Shown here: piece after piece, positions 8,689 to 16,792 of the stretch
Position numbering within the stretch: the stretch's first letter is position 1
Layout of the letters: every line of letters starts with the position of its first letter
Assembly: GCA_045629005.1 (NCBI GenBank)
Contig: JAZQQJ010000037.1
Span: forward strand, 1-26,474
Source of the DNA: RGIG3528 sp045629005
Lineage (GTDB): Bacteria > Bacillota > Clostridia > Lachnospirales > Lachnospiraceae
Length of the DNA: 26,474 nt
Direction of reading: 5' to 3'
The notes under the pieces: model-generated
Database searches by the model: none
Told to the model about the DNA's origin: nothing
What the model saw: only the letters and a program-made list of their open reading frames with translations
Made by a program: the position numbers and the translations under genes

Positions 8689-10161
8689 ATGTTGTATTTA
8701 GGCGTTGATCTTGGAACATCATCAATCAAACTCGTTGTTATGGATGAGAAGGGCGTAATTAAGGGCACAGCAGGTGCTGAGTACGGTCTTTCCTTCCCTC
8801 ATCCCGGCTGGTCGGAGCAGAGTCCTCTTGACTGGGTTTCCGGTATGGAAGAAGCTTTAAAGAAGCTTTCCGAAAAGATTAATCTTAAGGATGTGGCAGG
8901 CATCAGCTTCGGCGGCCAGATGCACGGCCTTGTTATCCTTGATGAGAATGACAACGTAATCCGTCCCGCCATCCTTTGGAACGACGGAAGAACAACTAAA
9001 GAGTGTGACTACCTCAACAAAACAATCGGACGTGACAAAATTTCCGCATATACCGGAAATATGGCACTCACAGGCTTTACTGCTCCCAAGATTCTCTGGG
9101 TTAAAGAAAACGAGCCCGAGAACTTCAAGAAAATCAAGAAAATCATGCTCCCCAAGGACTATCTTGCATACGTTCTTTCAGGCGTATTCTGCACAGATGT
9201 TTCCGATGCATCGGGTATGCTTCTCCTTGATGTTAAGAACCGTAAGTGGTCCAAGGAAATGCTTGATATTTGCGGCATAACAGAAAATATGCTTGCAAAG
9301 GTATTCGAGTCTTACGAAGTTGTTGGTACAATTAAGCCTGAGATTGCTGATAAGTATGGCTTCAATAAGGACGTTAAAATTATTGCCGGTGCAGGCGACA
9401 ACGCTGCAGGCGCAATCGGAACAGGTACAACACTTGATGGCATGTGCATAGTTTCTCTCGGAACAAGCGGTACGGTTTTCATTTCCTGCGATGACTATGC
9501 AGTTGATGAAAACAATGCCCTTCATATGTTTGGACATGCTACAGGCAAGTACCACCTTATGGGCTGCATGCTTTCAGCAGCTTCTTCAAATAAATGGTGG
9601 ATGGACGAAATCATCGGAACAAAGGATTACTCTGAGGAGCAGAAGGCTATTACTGCACTTGGCGATAACCACGTTTATTACCTTCCTTACCTTATGGGTG
9701 AGCGTACACCGCACAACAATCCCAACGCACGCGGAAGCTTTATCGGCATGACAATGGACACAACTCGTGCAGATATGACACAGGCTGTTCTTGAAGGCGT
9801 TACATTTGCTCTTCGTGATTCACTTGAAATTGCCCGTTCACTTGGGGTAAAGATTGACACAATCCGTGCTACAGGCGGTGGTGCAAAGAGCCCTCTTTGG
9901 AGAAGACTTCTTGCAAACATCATGAATGTTAACGTAGAAATCATGAACAGCGAAGAAGGCCCCGGTTACGGCGGAGCAATCCTTGCTGCAGTTGGATGCG
10001 GAGAATACAAGGATGTTGCAACAGCAGCAGGTGAAATCGTTAAGGTTAAAGAGACACTTGCTCCCGAAAAAGACCTTGTTGAGAAGTATGAGAAGAGATA
10101 TCAGGTTTGGAAACAGCTTTATCCTGCTCTTAAGAATGTCTTTGATGATGTTGCAAAGTAA
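8689..10161 (+). CDS. xylB: Xylulokinase
   Basis: Phosphorylates D-xylulose to D-xylulose-5-phosphate, feeding xylose into the pentose phosphate pathway. The 490 residues match the usual length of XylB. FGGY-kinase features include the N-terminal phosphate loop GVDLGTSS (5-12), the substrate segment GGQMHG (75-80), the catalytic Asp237 in GAGDNAAG, the GERTPHNNP segment typical of xylulokinases, and the C-terminal ATP-binding ATGGGAKSPLW. GGAGG at 8677-8681 sets the start. A hairpin terminator follows. xylA and a xylose transporter are not in the window, so the gene may stand alone or with the downstream glycosidase-like gene. Confidence 0.93.
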   Translation: MLYLGVDLGTSSIKLVVMDEKGVIKGTAGAEYGLSFPHPGWSEQSPLDWVSGMEEALKKLSEKINLKDVAGISFGGQMHGLVILDENDNVIRPAILWNDGRTTKECDYLNKTIGRDKISAYTGNMALTGFTAPKILWVKENEPENFKKIKKIMLPKDYLAYVLSGVFCTDVSDASGMLLLDVKNRKWSKEMLDICGITENMLAKVFESYEVVGTIKPEIADKYGFNKDVKIIAGAGDNAAGAIGTGTTLDGMCIVSLGTSGTVFISCDDYAVDENNALHMFGHATGKYHLMGCMLSAASSNKWWMDEIIGTKDYSEEQKAITALGDNHVYYLPYLMGERTPHNNPNARGSFIGMTMDTTRADMTQAVLEGVTFALRDSLEIARSLGVKIDTIRATGGGAKSPLWRRLLANIMNVNVEIMNSEEGPGYGGAILAAVGCGEYKDVATAAGEIVKVKETLAPEKDLVEKYEKRYQVWKQLYPALKNVFDDVAK

Positions 10162-10180
10162 AAATGAATATTATAAAATT

Positions 10181-10206
10181 AAGCCGACTTATGTCGGCTT
10201 ATTTTT
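10181..10206 (+). terminator. Terminator after xylB
   Basis: Stem AAGCCGAC / GTCGGCTT with a TTAT loop, followed by ATTTTTT, 19 bases after the xylB stop. Confidence 0.85.
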
Positions 10207-10254
10207 TAAAACAGCATGTCTCTCATAACGAAGAGATGATTTAAGGAGAAGAGA

Positions 10255-11736
10255 ATGAAAACAGTTAATCCCGAGAGAGTTTACAAAATCCATATCGGTC
10301 CTGCAAAATATACGCTTGACCTTTGCGATGGAAGCGAAAGAGGAGAATATGTCAGCCAGGACTATATTCTTCATACCGTCGGGCGAAAGGTGCGAGCCAT
10401 AAACCTTATGTACTGTTACTATCCGGATGAGCCTACATGGCCGGTACGTGCAAGCGTTGCATATAAGGATAAAGAGGTTCATTTTGCATGGGATTACCCG
10501 TATGAGGATTATTTTACTTACGGCGGTGGGCTTAATGGAAACTCTGATGCAGAGGTTTTTAGACAAATTAGAGATATTAGAAGTCATGGTATTGACGTAA
10601 TTCTTACACTTACAATGGACCCGAAGCTTTCGGATGAACAGCTTCGTTCCATCGGACGTGACTTGAAAAAGTTTGGACGTATAGAGCTTCGCATTAATCA
10701 TGAGTGTACCGGAAACTGGTTCCCTTTTACAAAACGTGCTACATATGAAGAACTTGGCAAATTCTTTGCACATGCATCCGAGATCATTCGTGAAGAAGCA
10801 CCTAACGTAAAAACAATCATTTGCGCAGGTGCCATTCAGAAAGAGGGAGACGAGAAGGTTGAGAAAGAGGACGAGTTTGTTCCGGCAATTCTTGCTGCGG
10901 ATATCTGGTCTATCGATAAGTATTTGTCGCTTCATTGGGGATGGCCGTATGATGTAGCTGAAGAGGGCGGAAATACCTTTGCACGTTATAATCTTAAAGA
11001 CGTCTTCAACATGGGAAAAATGACATATGAACGTTATAAGGTGCTTAACGGCGGAGAGGGTAAGCCTTTTGTTCTTGCTGAGCTTAATGCTGACGGAGAT
11101 GTTACGGGACCCTATGATCAGGTTCAGATGATGAGGGACTTCATCGGGATGATAAAAGAAGAAGGAGGCGACTGGTTCTCCGGATTTACGTTCTATCAGT
11201 TTAGGGACAAGGGACGTCTTGGATTGGAAATAGAGGACCCTAATGACAAGTCAATCGGAATACGTCAGCCGCTTATGGATTATTTCATCGAGCTTGCAAA
11301 CGACCCCGCTTTTATGCAGGATGTTAAGAATACCGAAGAGCTTGTTTGCGATGAATGCGGAAAACTTCTGAATGCACAGTCCTTACGTTACGGTGGTTCA
11401 CAGGACACAGAAGGTATTTCTATGGAATTTACACTTCCTTCAAATCCTCATTTCTTTGAACTTTACTTCGACGAGAATGACGAAATGATTAAATCAAATG
11501 TTATGATTGAGGTGAACGGACAGTGGTTCCATAAAGCTCCCGGAACGAAGTGCATCGATCTTATGGAGGCCTTCTACAAGAACCCTCTGAAGGATAAGGC
11601 TGTTGTAAAGGTAAATATGATTATGCCTCCTGCAGACGGAGAAAACCATCTTAATTCGGGAGACGATCTTTTAAACAGTTATACTACTGTTAAACAGCTT
11701 CCTAAAGCAAGAATAGAAATAAAGCCTATTGCGTAG
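10255..11736 (+). CDS. Putative clan GH-A glycoside hydrolase (GH26-like)
   Basis: A 493-residue protein that I cannot place with certainty. No signal peptide, so probably cytoplasmic. Residues about 75-360 look like a TIM barrel: alternating segments such as DVILTLTMDP and RIELRINHE, then TIICAGA and FVLAELNADG. RINHECTGNWF puts Glu150 where GH26 enzymes have the acid/base Glu in HExxGxWF, and Glu276 in LAELNADG fits the nucleophile strand, 126 residues later. The last 120 residues form a separate, probably beta-rich domain containing CDECGK. AAGGAG at 10243-10248 sets the start. No clear promoter is seen in the 48 bases after the xylB terminator, so expression may come from readthrough or an atypical promoter. 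A mannan- or xylan-oligosaccharide hydrolase is possible; the substrate is unknown. Confidence 0.55.
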   Translation: MKTVNPERVYKIHIGPAKYTLDLCDGSERGEYVSQDYILHTVGRKVRAINLMYCYYPDEPTWPVRASVAYKDKEVHFAWDYPYEDYFTYGGGLNGNSDAEVFRQIRDIRSHGIDVILTLTMDPKLSDEQLRSIGRDLKKFGRIELRINHECTGNWFPFTKRATYEELGKFFAHASEIIREEAPNVKTIICAGAIQKEGDEKVEKEDEFVPAILAADIWSIDKYLSLHWGWPYDVAEEGGNTFARYNLKDVFNMGKMTYERYKVLNGGEGKPFVLAELNADGDVTGPYDQVQMMRDFIGMIKEEGGDWFSGFTFYQFRDKGRLGLEIEDPNDKSIGIRQPLMDYFIELANDPAFMQDVKNTEELVCDECGKLLNAQSLRYGGSQDTEGISMEFTLPSNPHFFELYFDENDEMIKSNVMIEVNGQWFHKAPGTKCIDLMEAFYKNPLKDKAVVKVNMIMPPADGENHLNSGDDLLNSYTTVKQLPKARIEIKPIA

Positions 11737-11740
11737 AAAT

Positions 11741-11776
11741 AAAAATCAAGCCCTTCCAAATCGGAAGGGCTTGTTC
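11741..11776. terminator. Bidirectional terminator between convergent genes
   Basis: Eleven-base arms CAAGCCCTTCC (11748-11758) and GGAAGGGCTTG (11763-11773) with a 5-base loop. Read on the minus strand it is followed by ATTTTTATTT, a good terminator for hpf. On the plus strand the T-rich tail is short (TTGTTCCT), so it is weaker for the GH26-like gene. Confidence 0.85.
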
Positions 11777-11800
11777 CTGTGTTAGTGCCGGGCTGTAGAA

Positions 11801-12328
11801 TCAGCCTTCGGGTTCGATAAGACCGTATGTGTTATTCTTACGTTTGTAAACAACATTGATTAATTCGGTCTGTGCATTTCTGAATACGTAGAAGTTATGA
11901 CCGAGGAGTTCCATCTGGATGCAGGCATCCTCAACGTCCATAGGCTTCATTTCGAACTTCTTGTTTTTTACGATTTTGATTTCGTCATCATAGTCCCAGT
12001 CTTCACTGATGAATGCCTGTGAAAGGCTGATTGCGTTCTGCTTCTTGTCAATGAGCTTCTTTTTATATCTTCTGAGCTGGCGTTCAATCGTGTCCTCGAT
12101 CATGTCGATGGACGCGTACATATCTTCGCTGACCTCCTCTGCGCGGATTGTTGTGCCTTTCATCGGAATGGTTACTTCAACCTTTTTGTAACCGTTCTCT
12201 ACACTGAAAGTAACATGTACTTCAGTGTCTTCTGTGAAGTAGCATTCGAGTTTGCCAATCTTTTCTTCGACTGCTTTCTTCATGCCCTGGGTGACGTTGA
12301 TGTTCTTTCCGTAGGTGCTAATACGCAT
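11801..12328 (-). CDS. hpf: Ribosome hibernation promoting factor, long form
   Basis: The start is set at the ATG complementary to 12326-12328, where GGGAG lies just upstream; a longer frame to 12397 adds 23 residues with no ribosome site and would overlap the promoter. The 175-residue product has an N-terminal S30AE domain (MRISTYGKNINVTQGMKKAVEEKI) that binds the 30S decoding centre, a linker, and the C-terminal dimerisation domain of long HPF: FEMKPMDVEDACIQMELLGH, FYVFRNAQT and NVVYKRKNNTYGLIEP. It pairs ribosomes into 100S dimers in stationary phase or starvation. Placement upstream of secA is common in Firmicutes, but here hpf is divergent from secA. Confidence 0.93.
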   Translation of the reverse strand: MRISTYGKNINVTQGMKKAVEEKIGKLECYFTEDTEVHVTFSVENGYKKVEVTIPMKGTTIRAEEVSEDMYASIDMIEDTIERQLRRYKKKLIDKKQNAISLSQAFISEDWDYDDEIKIVKNKKFEMKPMDVEDACIQMELLGHNFYVFRNAQTELINVVYKRKNNTYGLIEPEG

Positions 12329-12387
12329 AAAATCACTCCCTTGCGTTATGTAGTTTTGCGTTGAAAGCATCGCCTTCAACTGTGTTG

Positions 12388-12416
12388 AGTTTACCATAAA
12401 ACCCTGTTAAAGACAA
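12388..12416 (-). promoter_or_regulatory. Sigma-A-like promoter for hpf
   Basis: On the minus strand TTGTCT, a 17-base spacer and TAAACT, about 60 bases before the hpf start. Both boxes match consensus in part; no stress-sigma signature was recognised. Confidence 0.5.
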
Positions 12417-12548
12417 GCATTGACGTCTTCAGTTTACAGAAATTTAACTTCAGTTGTATAAAGAATTCTGATAAAAGCTTGTCAATAGAAAACTTGAAAA
12501 AAATGTTTCACGAATGAAAATTTGGTAAAAATTACCATGGCTATTTTT

Positions 12549-12664
12549 TGTGGAAAAACACACTTTTTATACCACACCAATAGTATATTTGTGTGGATAT
12601 TGTGGAAAAGTCGGTTGAAAACCCTGTTTTAGCCACATGTTTTTTGTACACGCCCTGTGGAAAA
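12549..12664 (-). promoter_or_regulatory. Cluster of DnaA-box-like nonamers
   Basis: TGTGGAAAA occurs at 12549-12557, 12601-12609 and 12656-12664, and TGTGGATAT at 12592-12600. Read on the minus strand they are TTTTCCACA and ATATCCACA, each one mismatch from TTATCCACA. All four point the same way. An AT-rich run follows at 12698-12719. dnaA is not adjacent, so the role is uncertain. Confidence 0.35.
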
Positions 12665-12717
12665 CTTAGAAAAAGTGGAAATGGTTTGTCAAGAGCAATT
12701 TATTATCTTTATTTTTT

Positions 12718-12734
12718 TTGTGCAAATTGCACAA
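12718..12734. repeat. 17-base palindrome, possible operator
   Basis: TTGTGCAA and TTGCACAA are perfect 8-base arms around one central A. It lies 150 bases before the secA promoter, after a T-rich run. Symmetry fits a dimeric regulator site; on the minus strand, where an A run follows, it does not look like a terminator. Confidence 0.4.
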
Positions 12735-12884
12735 AGGAAAAAAGTCAAGTGGGACTTTTTAATCAAATTGGGGCGGAAATGGCGTAAATAGGCACTTTTT
12801 CCCATCTTCCTTGTGCGAGCCGGTTGTTGAAGAAAGTAGGATTGATTTATCTGTGAACAGACAACTTGTTAACACAAATTTCAA

Positions 12885-12913
12885 TTGCCATAACAGGATG
12901 AAAATGGTAAAAT
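12885..12913 (+). promoter_or_regulatory. Sigma-A-like promoter for secA
   Basis: TTGCCA (12885-12890), a 17-base spacer and TAAAAT (12908-12913). The leader to the TTG start would be about 64 bases. Confidence 0.6.
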
Positions 12914-12983
12914 ATTATGAAGCATTTATCGTAGCCAAGTATGCCACGAAAGGCTGTCAATTCATTTATCGGAGGCTATAATA

Positions 12984-15545
12984 TTGAGTATCATCACTAA
13001 AGTGTTCGGCACACACAGCCAGAGAGAACTTAAGAAAATCATTCCCATTGCGGACAAGGTTATGGCGCTTGATTCGCAGATGGCTGCGCTTACTGACGAA
13101 CAGTTAAAGGCAAAAACAAACGAATTTAAAAAGAGATTAGCAGACGGGGAGACGCTTGACGACATCCTCGTTGAAGCATATGCCGTTGTACGTGAAGCGG
13201 CCTACAGAACAATTAAAATCAAACCCTTCAGAGTTCAGGTTATCGGCGGTATCATCCTTCATCAGGGTCGTATTACCGAAATGAAAACAGGTGAAGGAAA
13301 AACACTTGTTGCAACACTTCCTTCATACCTTAACGCACTTGCCGGAAAGGGTGTTCATGTTGTTACAGTAAACGATTACCTTGCTAAGCGTGACTCTGAG
13401 TGGATGGGCGAAATTCACCGCTTCCTCGGTCTTACGGTAGGCTGTATTCTTAACTCCATGGAGCCTGAAGAACGTAAAATCCAGTATGACTGTGATATTA
13501 CTTACGCTACTAATAACGAACTTGGTTTCGACTACCTTCGTGACAATATGGTCATCTACAAAGAGAGACTTGTTATGCGCGGACTTCCGTATGCCATCAT
13601 CGACGAAGTCGATTCCATCCTAATTGATGAAGCTCGTACACCTCTTATCATCTCCGGAAACAGCGGTAAGTCAACAAAGCTTTACGAAGCATGTGATATC
13701 CTTGCGTGCCAGCTTCACAAGGGTTCTGAAACGGAACTCACAAAGATGGACATTCTTATGGGCGAACAAGCCAAAGAAGAGGGCGACTTTGTAGTTAACG
13801 AAAAAGACAAGAACATCAATCTTACCGAAGAAGGTGTTAAAAAAGTTGAACGTTTCTTCAAGATTGAAAACCTTGCAGATCCTGAAAACCTTGAAATCCA
13901 GCATAACATTATTCTTGCTCTGCGTGCACATTACCTTATGGCACGTGACAAGGATTATGTTGTTAAGGATGATGATGTTCTTATCGTTGATGACTTTACA
14001 GGTCGTATTATGCCCGGCAGACGTTATTCCGACGGACTTCATCAGGCTATTGAAGCAAAAGAACGTGTTAAGGTTCAGCGTGAGTCAAGAACTCTTGCAA
14101 CCATTACTTTCCAGAACTTCTTCAACAAATACGAGAAGAAGTGTGGTATGACAGGAACAGCCCTTACCGAAGAAAACGAATTCCGTGAAATCTACGGTAT
14201 GGATGTTGTTGAGGTGCCGACAAACGTTCCTGTTGCCCGTGTTGATCTTGATGATGCTGTTTTCAAAACAAAGAAAGAGAAGCTTAATGCTATAACTGAG
14301 GCAGTTGTTGAAGCTCATAAGAAGGGACAGCCCGTTCTTGTAGGTACTGTTACAATCAACTCCTCGGAAGAAATAAGCGAGTGCCTCAGAAAACGTAATA
14401 TTCCTCATAAAGTACTTAATGCAAAGTTCCATGAGCTTGAAGCAGAAATAATTGCTGCAGCAGGTCAGAAGAATGCGGTTACAATCGCAACAAATATGGC
14501 AGGCCGTGGTACCGATATTAAGCTTGGCGAAGGCGTTGTAGAACTTGGCGGTCTTAAAATTATCGGTACAGAGCGTCATGAGTCACGACGTATCGACAAC
14601 CAGTTGCGAGGCCGTGCAGGTCGTCAGGGCGATCCCGGTGAGTCAAGATTTTACATCTCACTCGAGGACGATCTTATGCGTCTCTTCGGTTCAGAGAGAC
14701 TTATGGATGTATTCAATTCCCTCGGATTCCCTGAAGGAGAAGAGCTTCACCATAAGATGCTTTCAAGCGCAATTGAAAGAGCTCAGAAGCGTATTGAAAA
14801 TAACAACTTTGGTATCAGAAAAGACCTTCTTGAGTACGATAGCGTAAACAACGAACAGAGAGAACTTATTTACTCCGAACGTCGTAAGGTTCTTGACGGC
14901 GAAAGCATGAGAAATACAATCCTCAAGATGATTACAGAGGTTGTTGAAACAGCGGTAGATATGTGTATTGGTGAAGGTGATGCCGAGAACTGGGACATCA
15001 ACGAACTGAACAATCTCATCCTTCCTATTATTCCTCTAGAAAAGATTACTCTTTCCGATCATGAACTTAAGCACGGCACTAAGAAAGAACTTCTTCAGCG
15101 TCTTAAAGAAGAGTCCATTCATCTTTACGAGGAAAAGGAAGCACTTTTCCCTGAAAAAGAGCAATTCCGTGAAGTTGAACGAGTTATCCTTCTTAAAACA
15201 ATCGACCGTAAGTGGATGGCACACATCGACGATATGGACCAGCTCCGCCAGGGTATCGGTCTTCAGGCTTATGGTCAGAAGAATCCTGTTCAGGAGTACA
15301 AGATGCAGGGCTACGATATGTTTGATGCCATGGAAGGTGCTATTGCAGAGGAAACAGTTCAGGCTCTTATGCACATGAAGGTTGAGCAGAAGGTTGAACG
15401 TGAGGAAGTCGCAAAGATTACCGGAACAAACCGTGATGACTCTGCTGTAAAAGCACCCGTAAGACGTTCTGACAAGAAGGTAATGCCTAACGATCCCTGT
15501 CCTTGCGGATCGGGTAAAAAGTACAAATTCTGCTGTGGCAGATAA
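12984..15545 (+). CDS. secA: Preprotein translocase ATPase SecA
   Basis: The ATPase motor that drives unfolded preproteins through the SecYEG channel. The start is TTG 12984, with GGAGG at 12971-12975; the first residues SIITKVFGTHSQRELKKI match the SecA N-terminus. The 853 residues include Walker A TGEGKT (102-107), the DEVD box (207-210), the long DEARTPLIISG motif, the second ATPase half with MAGRGTDIKLG and QLRGRAGRQGDPG, the helical wing and scaffold region, and the C-terminal zinc motif with Cys839, Cys841, Cys850 and Cys851. The complete zinc tail suggests binding to SecB or other partners in a regular way. secA-prfB order is common in Clostridia, and both are probably read from the promoter at 12885-12913. 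Confidence 0.97.
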   Translation: MSIITKVFGTHSQRELKKIIPIADKVMALDSQMAALTDEQLKAKTNEFKKRLADGETLDDILVEAYAVVREAAYRTIKIKPFRVQVIGGIILHQGRITEMKTGEGKTLVATLPSYLNALAGKGVHVVTVNDYLAKRDSEWMGEIHRFLGLTVGCILNSMEPEERKIQYDCDITYATNNELGFDYLRDNMVIYKERLVMRGLPYAIIDEVDSILIDEARTPLIISGNSGKSTKLYEACDILACQLHKGSETELTKMDILMGEQAKEEGDFVVNEKDKNINLTEEGVKKVERFFKIENLADPENLEIQHNIILALRAHYLMARDKDYVVKDDDVLIVDDFTGRIMPGRRYSDGLHQAIEAKERVKVQRESRTLATITFQNFFNKYEKKCGMTGTALTEENEFREIYGMDVVEVPTNVPVARVDLDDAVFKTKKEKLNAITEAVVEAHKKGQPVLVGTVTINSSEEISECLRKRNIPHKVLNAKFHELEAEIIAAAGQKNAVTIATNMAGRGTDIKLGEGVVELGGLKIIGTERHESRRIDNQLRGRAGRQGDPGESRFYISLEDDLMRLFGSERLMDVFNSLGFPEGEELHHKMLSSAIERAQKRIENNNFGIRKDLLEYDSVNNEQRELIYSERRKVLDGESMRNTILKMITEVVETAVDMCIGEGDAENWDINELNNLILPIIPLEKITLSDHELKHGTKKELLQRLKEESIHLYEEKEALFPEKEQFREVERVILLKTIDRKWMAHIDDMDQLRQGIGLQAYGQKNPVQEYKMQGYDMFDAMEGAIAEETVQALMHMKVEQKVEREEVAKITGTNRDDSAVKAPVRRSDKKVMPNDPCPCGSGKKYKFCCGR

Positions 15546-15580
15546 TCCAAATACAATAACAGATAATCCAAATAAAATAA
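15539..15580 (+). repeat. Tandem 21-base duplication at the secA stop
   Basis: Copies at 15539-15559 and 15560-15580 begin CAGATAATCCAAATA and differ at one base (C versus A). The first contains the secA TAA stop. The second lies just before the prfB ribosome site at 15582-15589, so the duplication forms nearly all of the secA-prfB spacer. Confidence 0.85.
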
Positions 15581-15598
15581 TAAAGGTGGTGACAGGCA

Positions 15599-16718
15599 AT
15601 GGTTGAACTTGACCAGATCAAGTACACACTCAACACATACAAAAAGCCTTTAGTCGAAGTGGGGGATTCACTTTGACCTCACAAATAAACGTGAGAAAAT
15701 AGAAGAAATAGAAAACATTATGAACGAGCCTAATTTCTGGGATGATGCAGACAAGTCCCAGGGGTATGTTCGCGAGTTAAACACACTTAAAGGTATTGTT
15801 GAAGATTACAAGGCGCTTGAGACCGAATACGATGATGTTCTTGTATTCCTTGACATGGGCTATGAAGAAAACGATCCAGCTATAATACCTGAAGTTCAGG
15901 AGGCGCTCGACAAGTTTGTCGATCATTTTGAGACACTTCGTCTCAGTACGCTTCTTTCAGGCCCTTATGATAAAAACAATGCCATTATTACTCTTCATGC
16001 GGGAGCAGGCGGTACGGAAAGCATGGATTTCTGTGCAATGCTTACACGTATGTATATGCGATATGCTGAAAAGAAGGGCTTTAAGGCCGAAATGATTGAT
16101 TTCCTTGACGGCGATGAAGCTGGTTATAAGTCTGTTACACTTGAGGTTACAGGCGAGAATGCATACGGATACTTAAAGTCAGAGCACGGAGTTCACAGAC
16201 TTGTCCGCATCTCACCCTTCAATGCAGCGGGTAAGCGCCAGACATCCTTCGTATCGGCTGATGTAATGCCTGATATTGAAGACAACATCGACATTGAAGT
16301 AAACGAAGCCGATCTCCGCATTGATACATATCATTCAAGCGGTGCCGGCGGACAGCATGTCAATAAAACAAGTTCTGCCATTCGTATTACACACCTTCCT
16401 ACAGGTATTGTCGTACAGTGTCAGAACGAACGATCACAGTTCCAGAATAAGGATAAAGCTATGCAGATGCTGAAAGCAAAGCTTTATCTCATGAAGCAGG
16501 CTGAAAACGAAGAGAAAACTGCCGGAATCCGCGGAGATGTGCGTGATATCAATTTCGGCAGCCAGATTCGTTCATACGTTCTCCAGCCTTATACCCTTGT
16601 CAAAGACCACAGAACGGACGCTGAAGTCGGTAATGCGGATTCTGTGCTTGACGGTAACCTTGACCATCTCATTAATGCGTATTTGAAATGGACAGCTACA
16701 GGCCAGAAGGGCGAATAA
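15599..16718 (+). CDS. prfB: Peptide chain release factor 2 (programmed +1 frameshift)
   Basis: Recognises UGA and UAA stop codons and triggers peptide release. Translation starts at ATG 15599 after AAAGGTGG and encodes 25 codons ending in CTT, then in-frame TGA at 15674-15676. A +1 shift reads CTT then GAC from 15675 and continues to 16718, giving 372 residues. With this numbering the SPF anticodon-like motif is at 205-207 and the GGQ catalytic motif at 250-252, the same positions as in E. coli RF2. Reading only the downstream frame from ATG 15720 would lose about 40 N-terminal residues. The frameshift makes RF2 control its own level: low RF2 leaves the UGA unread and favours shifting. Confidence 0.95.
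15659..15677 (+). promoter_or_regulatory. prfB autoregulatory frameshift site
   Basis: The slippery CTT-TGA-C at 15671-15677 follows a G-rich stretch GTGGGGG (15659-15665) that can pair with the anti-Shine-Dalgarno sequence with one wobble. The gap from the last G to CTT is 5 bases, against 3 in the E. coli site. Confidence 0.9.
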
Positions 16719-16731
16719 GTTTAGTCAGAAA

Positions 16732-16746
16732 CAGGTTAGCAACCTG
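16732..16746. repeat. Short inverted repeat upstream of araB
   Basis: CAGGTT-AGC-AACCTG, flanked on both sides by AATAAGTTT (16714-16722 and 16750-16758). No T run follows, so it is a poor terminator for prfB. An operator for the arabinose genes is possible. I found no convincing -35/-10 pair here. Confidence 0.4.
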
Positions 16747-16792
16747 ATAAATAAGTTTCACACAAAACAAAATAAAAAACAGGGAGAACATT

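Larger units (their letters stand above)
12417..12884. other. AT-rich non-coding stretch between hpf and secA
   Basis: No frame here has a ribosome site and protein-like composition. It holds several short palindromes (TGGTAA-AAA-TTACCA at 12523-12537; the 17-base palindrome at 12718-12734), four DnaA-box-like nonamers, an AT-rich run at 12698-12719, and a weak hairpin AAAAAGTC / GACTTTTT at 12739-12760. A small RNA cannot be excluded. Confidence 0.6.

Noticed and set aside
12593..12787. 64-residue frame in the hpf-secA gap
   Set aside because: Begins at GTG without a ribosome site, and its composition reflects AT-rich non-coding DNA and the DnaA-box-like repeats.
15674..15676. Premature stop in prfB as a pseudogene or sequencing error
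   Set aside because: CTT-TGA-C is the classic RF2 frameshift site, and the shifted product places SPF and GGQ at the expected residues.
16732..16746. Terminator after prfB
   Set aside because: The CAGGTT-AGC-AACCTG hairpin is short and is not followed by a T run on either strand.
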